Positions 1 to 5,880 of a stretch of 5,882 bases of DNA are shown piece by piece. Source of the stretch: an uncultured Oribacterium sp. (GTDB lineage: Bacteria > Bacillota > Clostridia > Lachnospirales > Lachnospiraceae); assembly GCA_934270345.1 (NCBI GenBank), contig CAKQPT010000061.1, positions 1 to 5,882 on the forward strand. Direction: 5' to 3'. The position numbers and the translations under genes were made by a program. The notes under the pieces were generated by a model. The model was given only the letters and a program-made list of their open reading frames with translations. It had not been told where the DNA came from and did not search any database. Each line of letters opens with the position of its first letter. Position 1 is the stretch's first letter.

Positions 1-2
1 TG

Positions 3-2432
3 CAGGAGAGTCTGCGGCCGATTTCCCGCTGTGCGATGACGACGGTGGTGGCACCGATGGGCTATGGGAAGACGACGGCGGTGAACTGGTACCTCGCGGA
101 GCGTGCCCGTGTGGAGGCCCCGACCATCATCCGGATCAGTGTTTATTCCGATAACCTTGCGATTTTATGGAGAAGTGTGCAGGACGCCTTTGCGCGCGCC
201 GGCCTGGATGTTCTCCGGGACTACAGCTGTCCGACCGATGCGGCGGGCGCGGGGCTCCTGGTGGATGATCTGTGCCATGCGCTCGCGGGAGAGGCGTCCT
301 GCTTTATTTTCATCGATGATTTCCATCTGCTGACGGATCGGCGGGCCTCGATCTTTCTGTGCATGCTGGCGCATCGTCTGCCGGCCAATGTGCATCTGAT
401 CGTGGCGAGCCGGGATCGTTTCCTGCCGGCGGCGGAAGCGGTGCGGCTCGGAGCGAAGGTGTACCAGATCGGGACGGAGCAGCTGCGACTCAACCACACG
501 GAGCTCGCGATCTACGCACATCGCTGTGGCACGGATCTCTCGGATGCGGAGGTCGAGACCCTGCTGTACTCGAGCGAGGGCTGGTTCTCGGCGGTGTACC
601 TGAACCTCCGGACATTTTCCGAGCACGGCGTGCTGCCGAGCCGGCACTCCGACATCTATACGACCTTCTCGGAGGCGATGATCGATCCGCTGCCGGAGAA
701 GCAGCAGGCGTTTCTCGCGGTCATGGGCCTCGCGGATGAATTTACAGTCGAGATGGCGCGTTACGTCACCGGAGATGCAGCGTCGGCGCAGATCGTCGCT
801 ATGCTGACCGAGCAGAATGCCTTCGTCACGCGTCTGCCGGATGGGGTGAGCTACCGTTTCCACCATATGATGAAGGAGTGTGCGGAGCGCCGTTTCCATA
901 AGATGAGCGAGGTGTCGCAGCAGCTCTACTGGACGCGCTACGGTGCCTGGTACGAAAAAGAAAAGCAGTACATCCACGCCATCGCGGCGTATCGAAAGAG
1001 TGAGGACTACAACGCTCTGCTCCGCGTGATCCGCAGCGATGCGGGCATCCTCCTCGCCTCCCTGAAGCCGGCGGATGTCCTGGAGGCACTTGACCGATGC
1101 CCGGCGGAGACATTGAAATCCTATCCCTTCGCGCTCCTCGTACTGATGCGGCGCATGTTTACCTGGCGGCAGATCCCGAAGATGATGGAGCTGAAGGCAC
1201 TGCTGCTCAGCGCCATCGAGGAGCATCCGGAGCTGTCCGAGGAGGAGCGGGGAAATCTGCTCGGCGAGTGCGACCTCATCCTGAGTTTCCTCTGTTACAA
1301 CGACATCAGTGCGATGAGCCGCCTGCACCGGAACGCCAGCCGGCAGATGTCGCGGCCGGCGATCAGCATTCAGAACAGCGGCGGCTGGACCTTCGGCTCG
1401 CCGTCGGTGCTGATGATGTTCTACCGGGCACCGGGAGAGCTCGCGCAGGAGCTTTCGGAGATGGACGAGTGCATGCCGCACTACTACCGGATCACGGGGA
1501 ACCACGGCCAGGGCGCGGAGACCATCATGCGGGCGGAAGCCGCGTACATGCAGGGGCGTTTCACCGATGCGCACATCGAACTCGAGCGGGCGTACGCGCA
1601 GATCGAGGGGAACGGGCAGGTGAACATGGGGCTCTGCTGCGATTTTCTCGCCTGGCGGCTCTCGCTGTATGCGGATGTTCCGACGCGGGGCACTCTGGAG
1701 GCGCGTTATGCGGAGCTTCTGCGCTATCATGATGCGGCCTGGATCAATATCTGGACGGCGACGAGCGCGTACTATCACGCGCTGCGGGGCGACGTCGGGC
1801 AGATTCCGGAGATTTTCGCGCGGCACCGGCTCTCTGACATCAATATGCTGGCGCCGGGCCGGCCGATGATGGAGATGATCGAGAATCAGGTTTACCTCGC
1901 GCAGGCCGCCTATGCGAAGCTCATCGCCCGGAGCGCGGAACTGCTGGCGCTGTGTGAGGCCATGCACTACGCCCTCGTCGCGCTCCACATCCGAATCCAG
2001 ACCGCTATCGCCTACGAACAGCTCGGAAAAACCGAGGAGGCACATAGCTGCCTTGCGCGGGCGCTCTCGGACGCAGCGCCGGACGGCTTCGCGATGCCGT
2101 TTGTGGAGAACTTCCAGCTGCTCAGGCCAATGCTTTCACGGGAGATCGTCACGCCCCTCATCGAGCACATTCTCGCGCTGGGTGACGCCGCCACCGCGCG
2201 GCATGCAGCGGGCCGACGACCGGCCGTGTTCGAGGTGCTGACCGAGCGCGAGTTCGAGATCGTGCAGCGGATGGCCGAACGCCTCTCAAACCGCGAAATC
2301 GCGGCGCAGCTCTTCCTCTCCGAAGGCAGCGTCAAGCAGTATGTCAACCAGATCTACGCCAAGCTTCATATCGAAGGCGACACCCGCACGAAACGCGCGC
2401 AGCTTGCGAAGCTGATGGAACAGAAGACTTAA
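3..2432 (+). CDS. MalT-like LuxR-family ATPase transcriptional regulator (5' partial)
   Basis: This is a large signal-sensing activator of the MalT/LAL type: an ATP-binding STAND module, a helical repeat region and a C-terminal DNA-binding domain. Numbering from the ATG at 36, I see a Walker A motif (APMGYGKT, residues 6-13), a Walker B-like strand (FIFIDD, about 90-95), the VASR segment typical of these ATPases (about 123-126), a GWF segment (about 182-184), a YRFHH segment (in the 270s) and a long helical, TPR-like middle. The C-terminal LuxR helix-turn-helix starts at LTEREFEIV (about residue 735) and continues through SNREIA and SEGSVKQYVNQIYAKL. The frame stays open upstream of 36 (codons from position 3 read QESLRPISRCA), and family members have some tens of residues before Walker A. 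No ribosome binding site is correctly spaced before 36. The true start therefore lies outside the window. Ligand and targets are unknown; the neighbouring lipoprotein genes are possible targets by position only. Confidence 0.93.
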   Translation, partial: QESLRPISRCAMTTVVAPMGYGKTTAVNWYLAERARVEAPTIIRISVYSDNLAILWRSVQDAFARAGLDVLRDYSCPTDAAGAGLLVDDLCHALAGEASCFIFIDDFHLLTDRRASIFLCMLAHRLPANVHLIVASRDRFLPAAEAVRLGAKVYQIGTEQLRLNHTELAIYAHRCGTDLSDAEVETLLYSSEGWFSAVYLNLRTFSEHGVLPSRHSDIYTTFSEAMIDPLPEKQQAFLAVMGLADEFTVEMARYVTGDAASAQIVAMLTEQNAFVTRLPDGVSYRFHHMMKECAERRFHKMSEVSQQLYWTRYGAWYEKEKQYIHAIAAYRKSEDYNALLRVIRSDAGILLASLKPADVLEALDRCPAETLKSYPFALLVLMRRMFTWRQIPKMMELKALLLSAIEEHPELSEEERGNLLGECDLILSFLCYNDISAMSRLHRNASRQMSRPAISIQNSGGWTFGSPSVLMMFYRAPGELAQELSEMDECMPHYYRITGNHGQGAETIMRAEAAYMQGRFTDAHIELERAYAQIEGNGQVNMGLCCDFLAWRLSLYADVPTRGTLEARYAELLRYHDAAWINIWTATSAYYHALRGDVGQIPEIFARHRLSDINMLAPGRPMMEMIENQVYLAQAAYAKLIARSAELLALCEAMHYALVALHIRIQTAIAYEQLGKTEEAHSCLARALSDAAPDGFAMPFVENFQLLRPMLSREIVTPLIEHILALGDAATARHAAGRRPAVFEVLTEREFEIVQRMAERLSNREIAAQLFLSEGSVKQYVNQIYAKLHIEGDTRTKRAQLAKLMEQKT

Positions 2433-2440
2433 AATATACC

Positions 2441-2453
2441 TAACCTTTGGTTA
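2441..2453. other. Short dyad TAACC-TTT-GGTTA after the regulator gene
   Basis: A perfect 5-bp inverted repeat with a 3-nt centre lies 8 nt after the regulator stop codon, followed at once by the palindrome TTAATATTAA (2451-2460). It could be an operator half-site pair or chance in an AT-rich spacer. I could not identify a convincing promoter beside it: a TTGGTT/TATGAT pair at 2447/2466 is only 13 nt apart. Confidence 0.25.
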
Positions 2454-2469
2454 ATATTAATTTCTTATG

Positions 2470-2505
2470 ATCCACCGTACAGTAAATGTACGGTGGATTT
2501 TCTAT
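2470..2505 (+). terminator. Intrinsic terminator after the LuxR-family gene
   Basis: The arms ATCCACCGTAC (2470-2480) and GTACGGTGGAT (2488-2498) form a perfect 11-bp stem around the 7-nt loop AGTAAAT, followed by TTTTCT on the + strand. It lies 37 nt after the regulator stop codon, as expected for a rho-independent terminator. The reverse strand lacks a good T run, so + is the likelier direction. A perfect dyad could also be a protein binding site. Confidence 0.82.
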
Positions 2506-2515
2506 TGCAAAGATA

Positions 2516-2772
2516 GAACGTTCAGGGAGGGGGACCCGGTGGCCGGCAACAGAAGCCATACGTAGAGACCGTGTGAAATCAAGCCGGGTCCCCTTAGCGG
2601 CACTTGGGGTTGTCTCTCCTTGGAACCCTCTGTCAACGTCGAGTTTTCATCAAGAAAACTCGGCGATTGCAGAGGGCCTAGTGCCGCTTAGGGTCCCCGG
2701 CTTAGATTGAACCGGTCTTGGAGTACTGTGCTTCTGTTGCCGGCTCGCCGGGTCTCCCTAAGCTGAACGTTC
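2516..2772 (+). ncRNA. Candidate large structured RNA (about 257 nt, unrecognised family)
   Basis: Hand pairing gives a long branched-rod fold closed by its own ends. P1: 2516-2525 with 2763-2772 (GAACGTTCAG/CTGAACGTTC, 10 bp). P2: 2528-2539 with 2748-2759 (12 bp, one G-U). P3: 2543-2556 with 2730-2743 (14 bp, perfect). P4: 2565-2571 with 2713-2719 (7 bp, one G-U). P5: 2577-2580 with 2705-2708. P6: 2581-2603 with 2681-2703 (20 pairs, three mismatches). P7: 2626-2632 with 2670-2676 (7 bp). P8: 2637-2648 with 2654-2665 (12 bp, one G-U, loop ATCAA). About 86 pairs cover two thirds of the segment. The main unpaired stretch is 2604-2625. The 74-codon frame through it (from 2486) has no good ribosome binding site or recognisable protein. 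It does not match what I know of tmRNA, RNase P RNA or SRP RNA. It may belong to an already described large Clostridia RNA class (raiA RNA is one I considered), but I cannot confirm that. Orientation is assumed from the flanking genes. A hairpin-type mobile element is the main alternative. Confidence 0.6.
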
Positions 2773-2795
2773 ATACAGCAATTTTATTTCAGAGG

Positions 2796-2804
2796 AAAGG
2801 AGGG
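2796..2804 (+). promoter_or_regulatory. Ribosome binding site for the DUF2442 gene
   Basis: AAAGGAGGG lies 7 nt before the GTG at 2812, an almost perfect anti-16S match. It fixes a GTG start for a gene that has no ATG in the expected place. Confidence 0.85.
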
Positions 2805-2811
2805 CACGCAC

Positions 2812-3051
2812 GTGAACCGAAGGTATCTTACGGCGGTTTCCCCGCTCGATGATTATGTGCTGCAGGTCGATTATGTGTCCGGAAGCCGGCTTCTGCTCGA
2901 CATGAAGCCCTATCTCGACAAGATCCGCTTCCGCCCGCTGGTCGATCCCGCGGTGTGGCGCAGCGCGGTGACGAACGGCATCTTCGTCCGCTTCGGCGAT
3001 GTGGAGCTGAGTCACGACGAGATCCTGACGATGGCGGAGCAGGAGCATTGA
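2812..3051 (+). CDS. DUF2442 domain-containing protein
   Basis: This 79-residue protein matches the DUF2442 pattern along its whole length. It has a strand-rich start with SPLDDYVLQVDYVSGS (about residues 10-25), then LLLDMKPYLDKIRFRPL (about 27-43), a DPAVW segment (45-49) and a closing GDVELSHDEIL (about 62-72). The family is small and found across bacteria, often next to DUF4160 genes in toxin-antitoxin-like pairs. Its biochemical role is not established, and no DUF4160 partner is visible here. The start is GTG with a strong, well-spaced ribosome binding site. The stop lies 19 nt before the preferred start of the lipoprotein gene, so the two are probably co-transcribed. The structured element 2516-2772 ends 39 nt upstream. 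There is no signal peptide, so the protein is probably cytoplasmic. Confidence 0.85.
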   Translation: MNRRYLTAVSPLDDYVLQVDYVSGSRLLLDMKPYLDKIRFRPLVDPAVWRSAVTNGIFVRFGDVELSHDEILTMAEQEH

Positions 3052-3056
3052 TATGG

Positions 3057-3067
3057 AAAAGGAGAGG
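3057..3067 (+). promoter_or_regulatory. Ribosome binding site that decides the lipoprotein start at 3071
   Basis: AAAAGGAGAGG lies just before ATG 3071. An alternative ATG at 3053 has its own AGGAG (3041-3045, 7 nt spacing) inside the end of the DUF2442 gene and would add six residues (MEKERI). The 3071 start is preferred because it gives a compact lysine-rich n-region directly before the hydrophobic core. Confidence 0.65.
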
Positions 3068-3070
3068 ATC

Positions 3071-4666
3071 ATGAAGAAGAACGGGAAACGATACACAGTC
3101 CTTCTGGGGACACTGCTGACCGCCCTCGCCATCTGCGCATGCGGCGGAGACATTGGCCGCGGGACAGGTGGAGACAGCGAGACCGCTACGGAGACGACGA
3201 GCGCATCCCGCGGGATGGGGAAGCTGCTGGAGGTCGCGGATTTCGAGGCGGATGTGACGAGCTGGGTGGCGGCGGACGGCGGGCAGCTCCTGCTGAATCT
3301 GCCGGAGGGGAGCTACAGCTACCGGACCTGGTACGGGCGGGTCGGCACGGGCAGTCTCGAGCATGACGACGAGGATCTCGTGCTGATCTACGGGGACCTC
3401 GACGGCGAAAACGATTATTACCTCCTCGAGGATGCGGGCGGGCTGATGCCGTACCACGTGAACGGGGAGTCCGGCGTCGAGTGGGGCGAGCTGAACGAGC
3501 GGCATTTCGACCCGGCGACGGAGGAGATGACGTCGTTCGACTGGAGCGTCCTCGATGGCGAGTGGCAGAACGCGCGCGGCTACTCGTATGTCTTCGATAC
3601 GGCGGCGATGAAGGTCGCGGAGAGTGACCCGATCGGCGTCATGAGCAGCGGCGACATGTACGACAAGGAGGATGGGCGCGGGCTCTTCCTCGGTGGTGCC
3701 GAGATCCTCTACCCGTGCCTCAGCGCGGACGGCAACAGCTTCGTGCTTTTCCCGGATGGCGGCGCGGCGCGCGATACGGATGCGCGGAGCACCGGCGTGT
3801 TCTACCGGAATGGGGCGATGGCGCAGTACGCGGATCCGGCCAATGCAGGCTTCCGGGAGGCGGATGGCCGTCTCTGGTACAGCGATGGCGTCCACGAGTT
3901 TGCGGTGCCGGCCGGATATACCCTGGCGGACGATGGCATGGCCTATGACGAGGCAGGCCAGGCGTTTGCGCCGGAGTGGCCGGAGACGCCGTATGACCCG
4001 GCGGCAGTCTGGGGCACGGACTGGCCGGGCGATGGCCGCGGCGACCTGATCCCGGAAGATCAGGCAGCGGATGGCAGCGAGAATTCGGCGGCGGACGGAA
4101 CAGATGCTGGCCTGGGGAATCGAAAACTGGCGGATCGGACAGCAGAAGATTCGGATGATGGTCGCGGAGATCTGATTCCGGCGGACCAGGCGGCGGACAG
4201 CGCGACGATCCCGGTGCTGATGGGCGGGGCCCTGCCGTTCACCGGGATGGAGACGGTACGCGATGACAATTATGCGGATGGGACCTACTGCTACGCGGAC
4301 ATCACAGCAGATGGTCTGACCATGCTTGTGAATACGGTGATGACGAAGGACACAGATGCGGAGACCGATGATCTCGAGCAGTACCTCGTCGACTGTGCAC
4401 GGAAGCTCGATGAAACGGACATTTACGAATTGCGCTCGATCACGCAGGATACGACGCTGACGGAGAAATTTTCGTATCCGGTCTATATCGTGGAATTCAC
4501 GACCGGCGCGAACGAAGATACCGTGAAGTGGACCGTTTTCGCGATGGATACCGACCAGTACACCTACCTTTACGGCGTCTGCACGGACATGGACGCCGTA
4601 GAAGACATGGACGGCATCGCGCAGGACATCTTCGGTGGATTGTATCTTACGGATGAGGCGGCATGA
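3071..4666 (+). CDS. Putative lipoprotein of unknown function (531 aa)
   Basis: The N-terminus is a lipoprotein signal: KKNGKR n-region, hydrophobic core (residues 8-21) and lipobox ICAC with the modified cysteine at residue 24, followed by Gly-Gly. The mature protein should be anchored on the outer face of the membrane. A Ser/Thr/Gly-rich linker (27-48) leads to a Tyr/Trp-rich, probably beta-rich region (about 50-300). Then comes an acidic Asp/Gly/Ala-rich linker (about 318-380) containing two copies of DGRGDLIPxDQAAD (321-334 and 363-376). A C-terminal domain (about 385-528) shows alternating strands, such as YPVYIVEF and VKWTVFAMD, and ends IAQDIFGGLYL. I do not recognise the family. It follows the DUF2442 gene by 19 nt, so an operon is likely. 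It shares signal-peptide layout and acidic composition with the next lipoprotein, so distant relatedness is possible but unproven. Confidence 0.85.
   Translation: MKKNGKRYTVLLGTLLTALAICACGGDIGRGTGGDSETATETTSASRGMGKLLEVADFEADVTSWVAADGGQLLLNLPEGSYSYRTWYGRVGTGSLEHDDEDLVLIYGDLDGENDYYLLEDAGGLMPYHVNGESGVEWGELNERHFDPATEEMTSFDWSVLDGEWQNARGYSYVFDTAAMKVAESDPIGVMSSGDMYDKEDGRGLFLGGAEILYPCLSADGNSFVLFPDGGAARDTDARSTGVFYRNGAMAQYADPANAGFREADGRLWYSDGVHEFAVPAGYTLADDGMAYDEAGQAFAPEWPETPYDPAAVWGTDWPGDGRGDLIPEDQAADGSENSAADGTDAGLGNRKLADRTAEDSDDGRGDLIPADQAADSATIPVLMGGALPFTGMETVRDDNYADGTYCYADITADGLTMLVNTVMTKDTDAETDDLEQYLVDCARKLDETDIYELRSITQDTTLTEKFSYPVYIVEFTTGANEDTVKWTVFAMDTDQYTYLYGVCTDMDAVEDMDGIAQDIFGGLYLTDEAA
4031..4200 (+). 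repeat. In-frame direct duplication within the lipoprotein linker
   Basis: Two similar DNA segments, starting at 4031 and 4157, lie exactly 126 bp (42 codons) apart. Both encode DGRGDLIP followed by E or A and DQAAD. Many differences fall at third codon positions (for example ATCCCG against ATTCCG), so this is an older duplication kept at protein level rather than a recent copy. It sits in the low-complexity linker between the two globular parts. Confidence 0.75.
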
Positions 4667-4701
4667 GTGGCCGTCGGCATTGGCCTTAAGAATTTCGTAA
4701 G

Positions 4702-4770
4702 GGGGTCAGACCCCATAAACTTCAGTTTAGATTCTGTTTAGAAAAATTTAATGGGGTCAGACCCCATAAA
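4702..4770. repeat. Palindromic repeat pair, upstream cluster
   Basis: Two copies of the perfect palindrome GGGGTCAGACCCC (4702-4714 and 4753-4765) are joined by an AT-rich spacer. Their start-to-start distance is 51 bp, and both are followed by ATAAACT or ATAAACTT. The second copy has full arms, ATGGGGTC-A-GACCCCAT (4751-4767). The spacer contains an 11-bp tandem (CAGTTTAGATT then CTGTTTAGAAA, 4723-4744). The cluster lies between the two lipoprotein genes and probably in the 5' untranslated region of the second. A nearly identical cluster lies after that gene. The form is REP-like. From memory, similar GGGGTCAGACCCC repeats occur in many bacteria near IS200-like Y1 transposases, but no transposase is visible here. 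Confidence 0.85.
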
Positions 4771-4791
4771 CTGGAGGGAGTCAACAGAAAG

Positions 4792-4798
4792 AGAGGAG
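4792..4798 (+). promoter_or_regulatory. Ribosome binding site that decides the start at 4802
   Basis: AGAGGAG lies 3 nt before ATG 4802. An in-frame ATG at 4751 would add 17 residues, but it is the edge of the palindromic repeat, has only AT-rich repeat sequence before it, and would put polar residues ahead of the signal peptide. Start 4802 is therefore preferred. Confidence 0.75.
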
Positions 4799-4801
4799 AT
4801 T

Positions 4802-5737
4802 ATGAACGGGAAGTGGAAGAAAACATACGGGCTGATCGGTATGGCAGCGCTGTGCCTCATGCTTTCGGCGTGCGGCGGCGCGGAGGAAGCGGTGGAGACG
4901 GAGACGCAGGCGGAGGAATCGGTGTTCGCGCAGGCGGAGACGACGCTTTCGCCGGTGGATGACCCGAACGAGGGGCTCGGCGGGGATCTGCTCACCGAGG
5001 ACACGGTCAATGATTTCAGCGGCTTCGCGGGCATCTGGCTCGGGGAGGCGAACAACGAATACGATTCGATGGAGATCGATGCGGAGGGAAACTGGTGGCT
5101 GTACCTCGCGGGCGAGATCGTGGACGATGGTTATCTTCGCTACGAGCCGGAGTGGGAGGCAATCTATGCCTACAGCAACCGCGATGATTCCGGCAGCCGC
5201 ATCATGATGGAGGATGGCCAGCTCTACAGTGCCGCGCACGGTTACTTCAACCCGGGCGAGGGTATGGAGTACCTTTGGTATCAGGACGGCGGGCAGCTCA
5301 CGGAAGATGACGGGTCGGCGCAGGATGGCCGGTACCTGACGGAAGACGACGAGCCGGCGCAGGACGAGGTGCCGGCGTGGAACGGACGCCTGGAAGGCAA
5401 TACGGACCGGCATTCCGACAGCTACTGGAGCTGGGATTCCGACCTCTGTCAGCGCAATGTCTCTGAATTCAAGGGTATATGGTACTACGAGGGGGATCTC
5501 GCGGCGGAGACATATATCGTGATCGACGGCCAGGGCAACTGGAGCTACTACCAGCGCGCACCGGGCGCCGAAGCGGCGGAGATGGACCACGGCTTCCTCG
5601 GCTACTCAACGAGCGAAACCAGCACCTACTACGCAGACTCCACCCAGTATGAAGGCGTGTCCTACCGCGTCTTCGAGTTCGACGAAGATGCGCTGGTCTG
5701 GGGCGACGAAGGCGTGTATTACCTGATGGAGAAGTGA
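4802..5737 (+). CDS. Putative lipoprotein with duplicated GIW/GNW domain (311 aa)
   Basis: The signal peptide has a KWKK n-region, a hydrophobic core (residues 9-21) and a canonical lipobox LSAC with the lipidated cysteine at 24, followed by Gly-Gly. A Glu/Thr-rich linker (26-60) follows. The rest is two related domains. The first (about 72-160) has FAGIW (75-79), GNW (96-98) and DDGYLRY (108-114). The second (about 220-310) has FKGIW (223-227), GNW (245-247) and DHGFLGY (262-268). An acidic linker with the short repeat LTEDD (166-170 and 179-183) separates them. The spacing of the shared motifs supports an internal duplication, probably of a small beta-rich domain. I do not recognise the family and no catalytic residues stand out. 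Segment GGDLLTED (60-67) loosely resembles GRGDLIPED in the preceding lipoprotein. The gene is bracketed by near-identical palindromic repeat clusters. Confidence 0.85.
   Translation: MNGKWKKTYGLIGMAALCLMLSACGGAEEAVETETQAEESVFAQAETTLSPVDDPNEGLGGDLLTEDTVNDFSGFAGIWLGEANNEYDSMEIDAEGNWWLYLAGEIVDDGYLRYEPEWEAIYAYSNRDDSGSRIMMEDGQLYSAAHGYFNPGEGMEYLWYQDGGQLTEDDGSAQDGRYLTEDDEPAQDEVPAWNGRLEGNTDRHSDSYWSWDSDLCQRNVSEFKGIWYYEGDLAAETYIVIDGQGNWSYYQRAPGAEAAEMDHGFLGYSTSETSTYYADSTQYEGVSYRVFEFDEDALVWGDEGVYYLMEK
5297..5365 (+). repeat. Short in-frame direct repeat in the second lipoprotein
   Basis: Two 30-bp segments (5297-5326 and 5336-5365), 39 bp apart start to start, encode LTEDDGSAQD and LTEDDEPAQD. They differ mainly at third positions and two codons. 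They form the acidic linker between the two domains. Confidence 0.8.
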
Positions 5738-5753
5738 AGCAGCAGGCATGAAA

Positions 5754-5836
5754 GTTTAGAAAAAATTAATGGGGTCAGACCCCATAAACTTTCAGTTTAG
5801 ATTCAGTTTAGAAAAATTTAATGGGGTCAGACCCCA
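5754..5836. repeat. Palindromic repeat pair, downstream cluster
   Basis: Palindromes GGGGTCAGACCCC at 5771-5783 and 5823-5835 are spaced 52 bp apart. The unit between them matches the upstream cluster except for one added T and one T-to-A change. A further half unit (GTTTAGAAAAAATTAAT, 5754-5770) precedes the first palindrome. The spacer tandem is clearer here: CAGTTTAGATT (5793-5803) then CAGTTTAGAAA (5804-5814). After the second palindrome the sequence departs from the unit (AATGT instead of ATAAACT). The cluster starts 17 nt after the lipoprotein stop codon and could also influence transcript ends. Confidence 0.85.
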
Positions 5837-5856
5837 ATGTCGTCAACTTAACATTT

Positions 5857-5880
5857 AGACTCACGCGAAAGCGTGGGTCT
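5857..5880 (+). other. GNRA-capped hairpin at the right edge (terminator or element end)
   Basis: AGACTCACGC (5857-5866) and GCGTGGGTCT (5871-5880) form a 10-bp stem with one T-G pair and a GAAA loop. The window ends two bases later, so a T run cannot be checked. It may be the intrinsic terminator of the second lipoprotein gene, or the subterminal hairpin of a mobile element lying outside the window. Confidence 0.5.

Noticed and set aside
165..2045. 626-codon open frame on the - strand
   Set aside because: It lies entirely antisense to the LuxR-family gene, whose ATPase and helix-turn-helix motifs are unmistakable. Its translation is Arg/His-rich without recognisable domains, as expected for a high-GC shadow frame.
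2486..2710. 74-codon open frame on the + strand across the structured element
   Set aside because: Its start lies inside the terminator loop, it has no good ribosome binding site, and the sequence is explained by the nested base pairing. No protein family is recognisable.
2516..2772. Retron msr-msd RNA or group II intron remnant
   Set aside because: The closed-end fold is reminiscent, but there is no reverse transcriptase gene in the window and I see no domain V-like hairpin or other diagnostic retron signals.
2516..2772. tmRNA, RNase P RNA or SRP RNA
   Set aside because: There is no CCA-type end with a T-arm, no RNase P core consensus such as GAGGAAAGTCC, and no SRP GGAAGGGAGCAGC-type loop on either strand.
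2828..3895. 355-codon open frame on the - strand
   Set aside because: It is antisense to the DUF2442 and lipoprotein genes, of biased Arg/Ala/Val composition and with no recognisable domain.
4751..4801. 17-residue N-terminal extension of the second lipoprotein from ATG 4751
   Set aside because: The ATG is part of the palindromic repeat, has no ribosome binding site, and would bury the signal peptide. The start at 4802 explains the sequence better.
4781..5590. 269-codon open frame on the - strand
   Set aside because: It is antisense to a gene with a clear lipoprotein signal and ribosome binding site, and has an Arg/Val/Leu-biased shadow composition.
4702..5836. CRISPR array
   Set aside because: There are only two palindromic copies per cluster, and the spacers are nearly identical between clusters, which is the opposite of CRISPR spacers.
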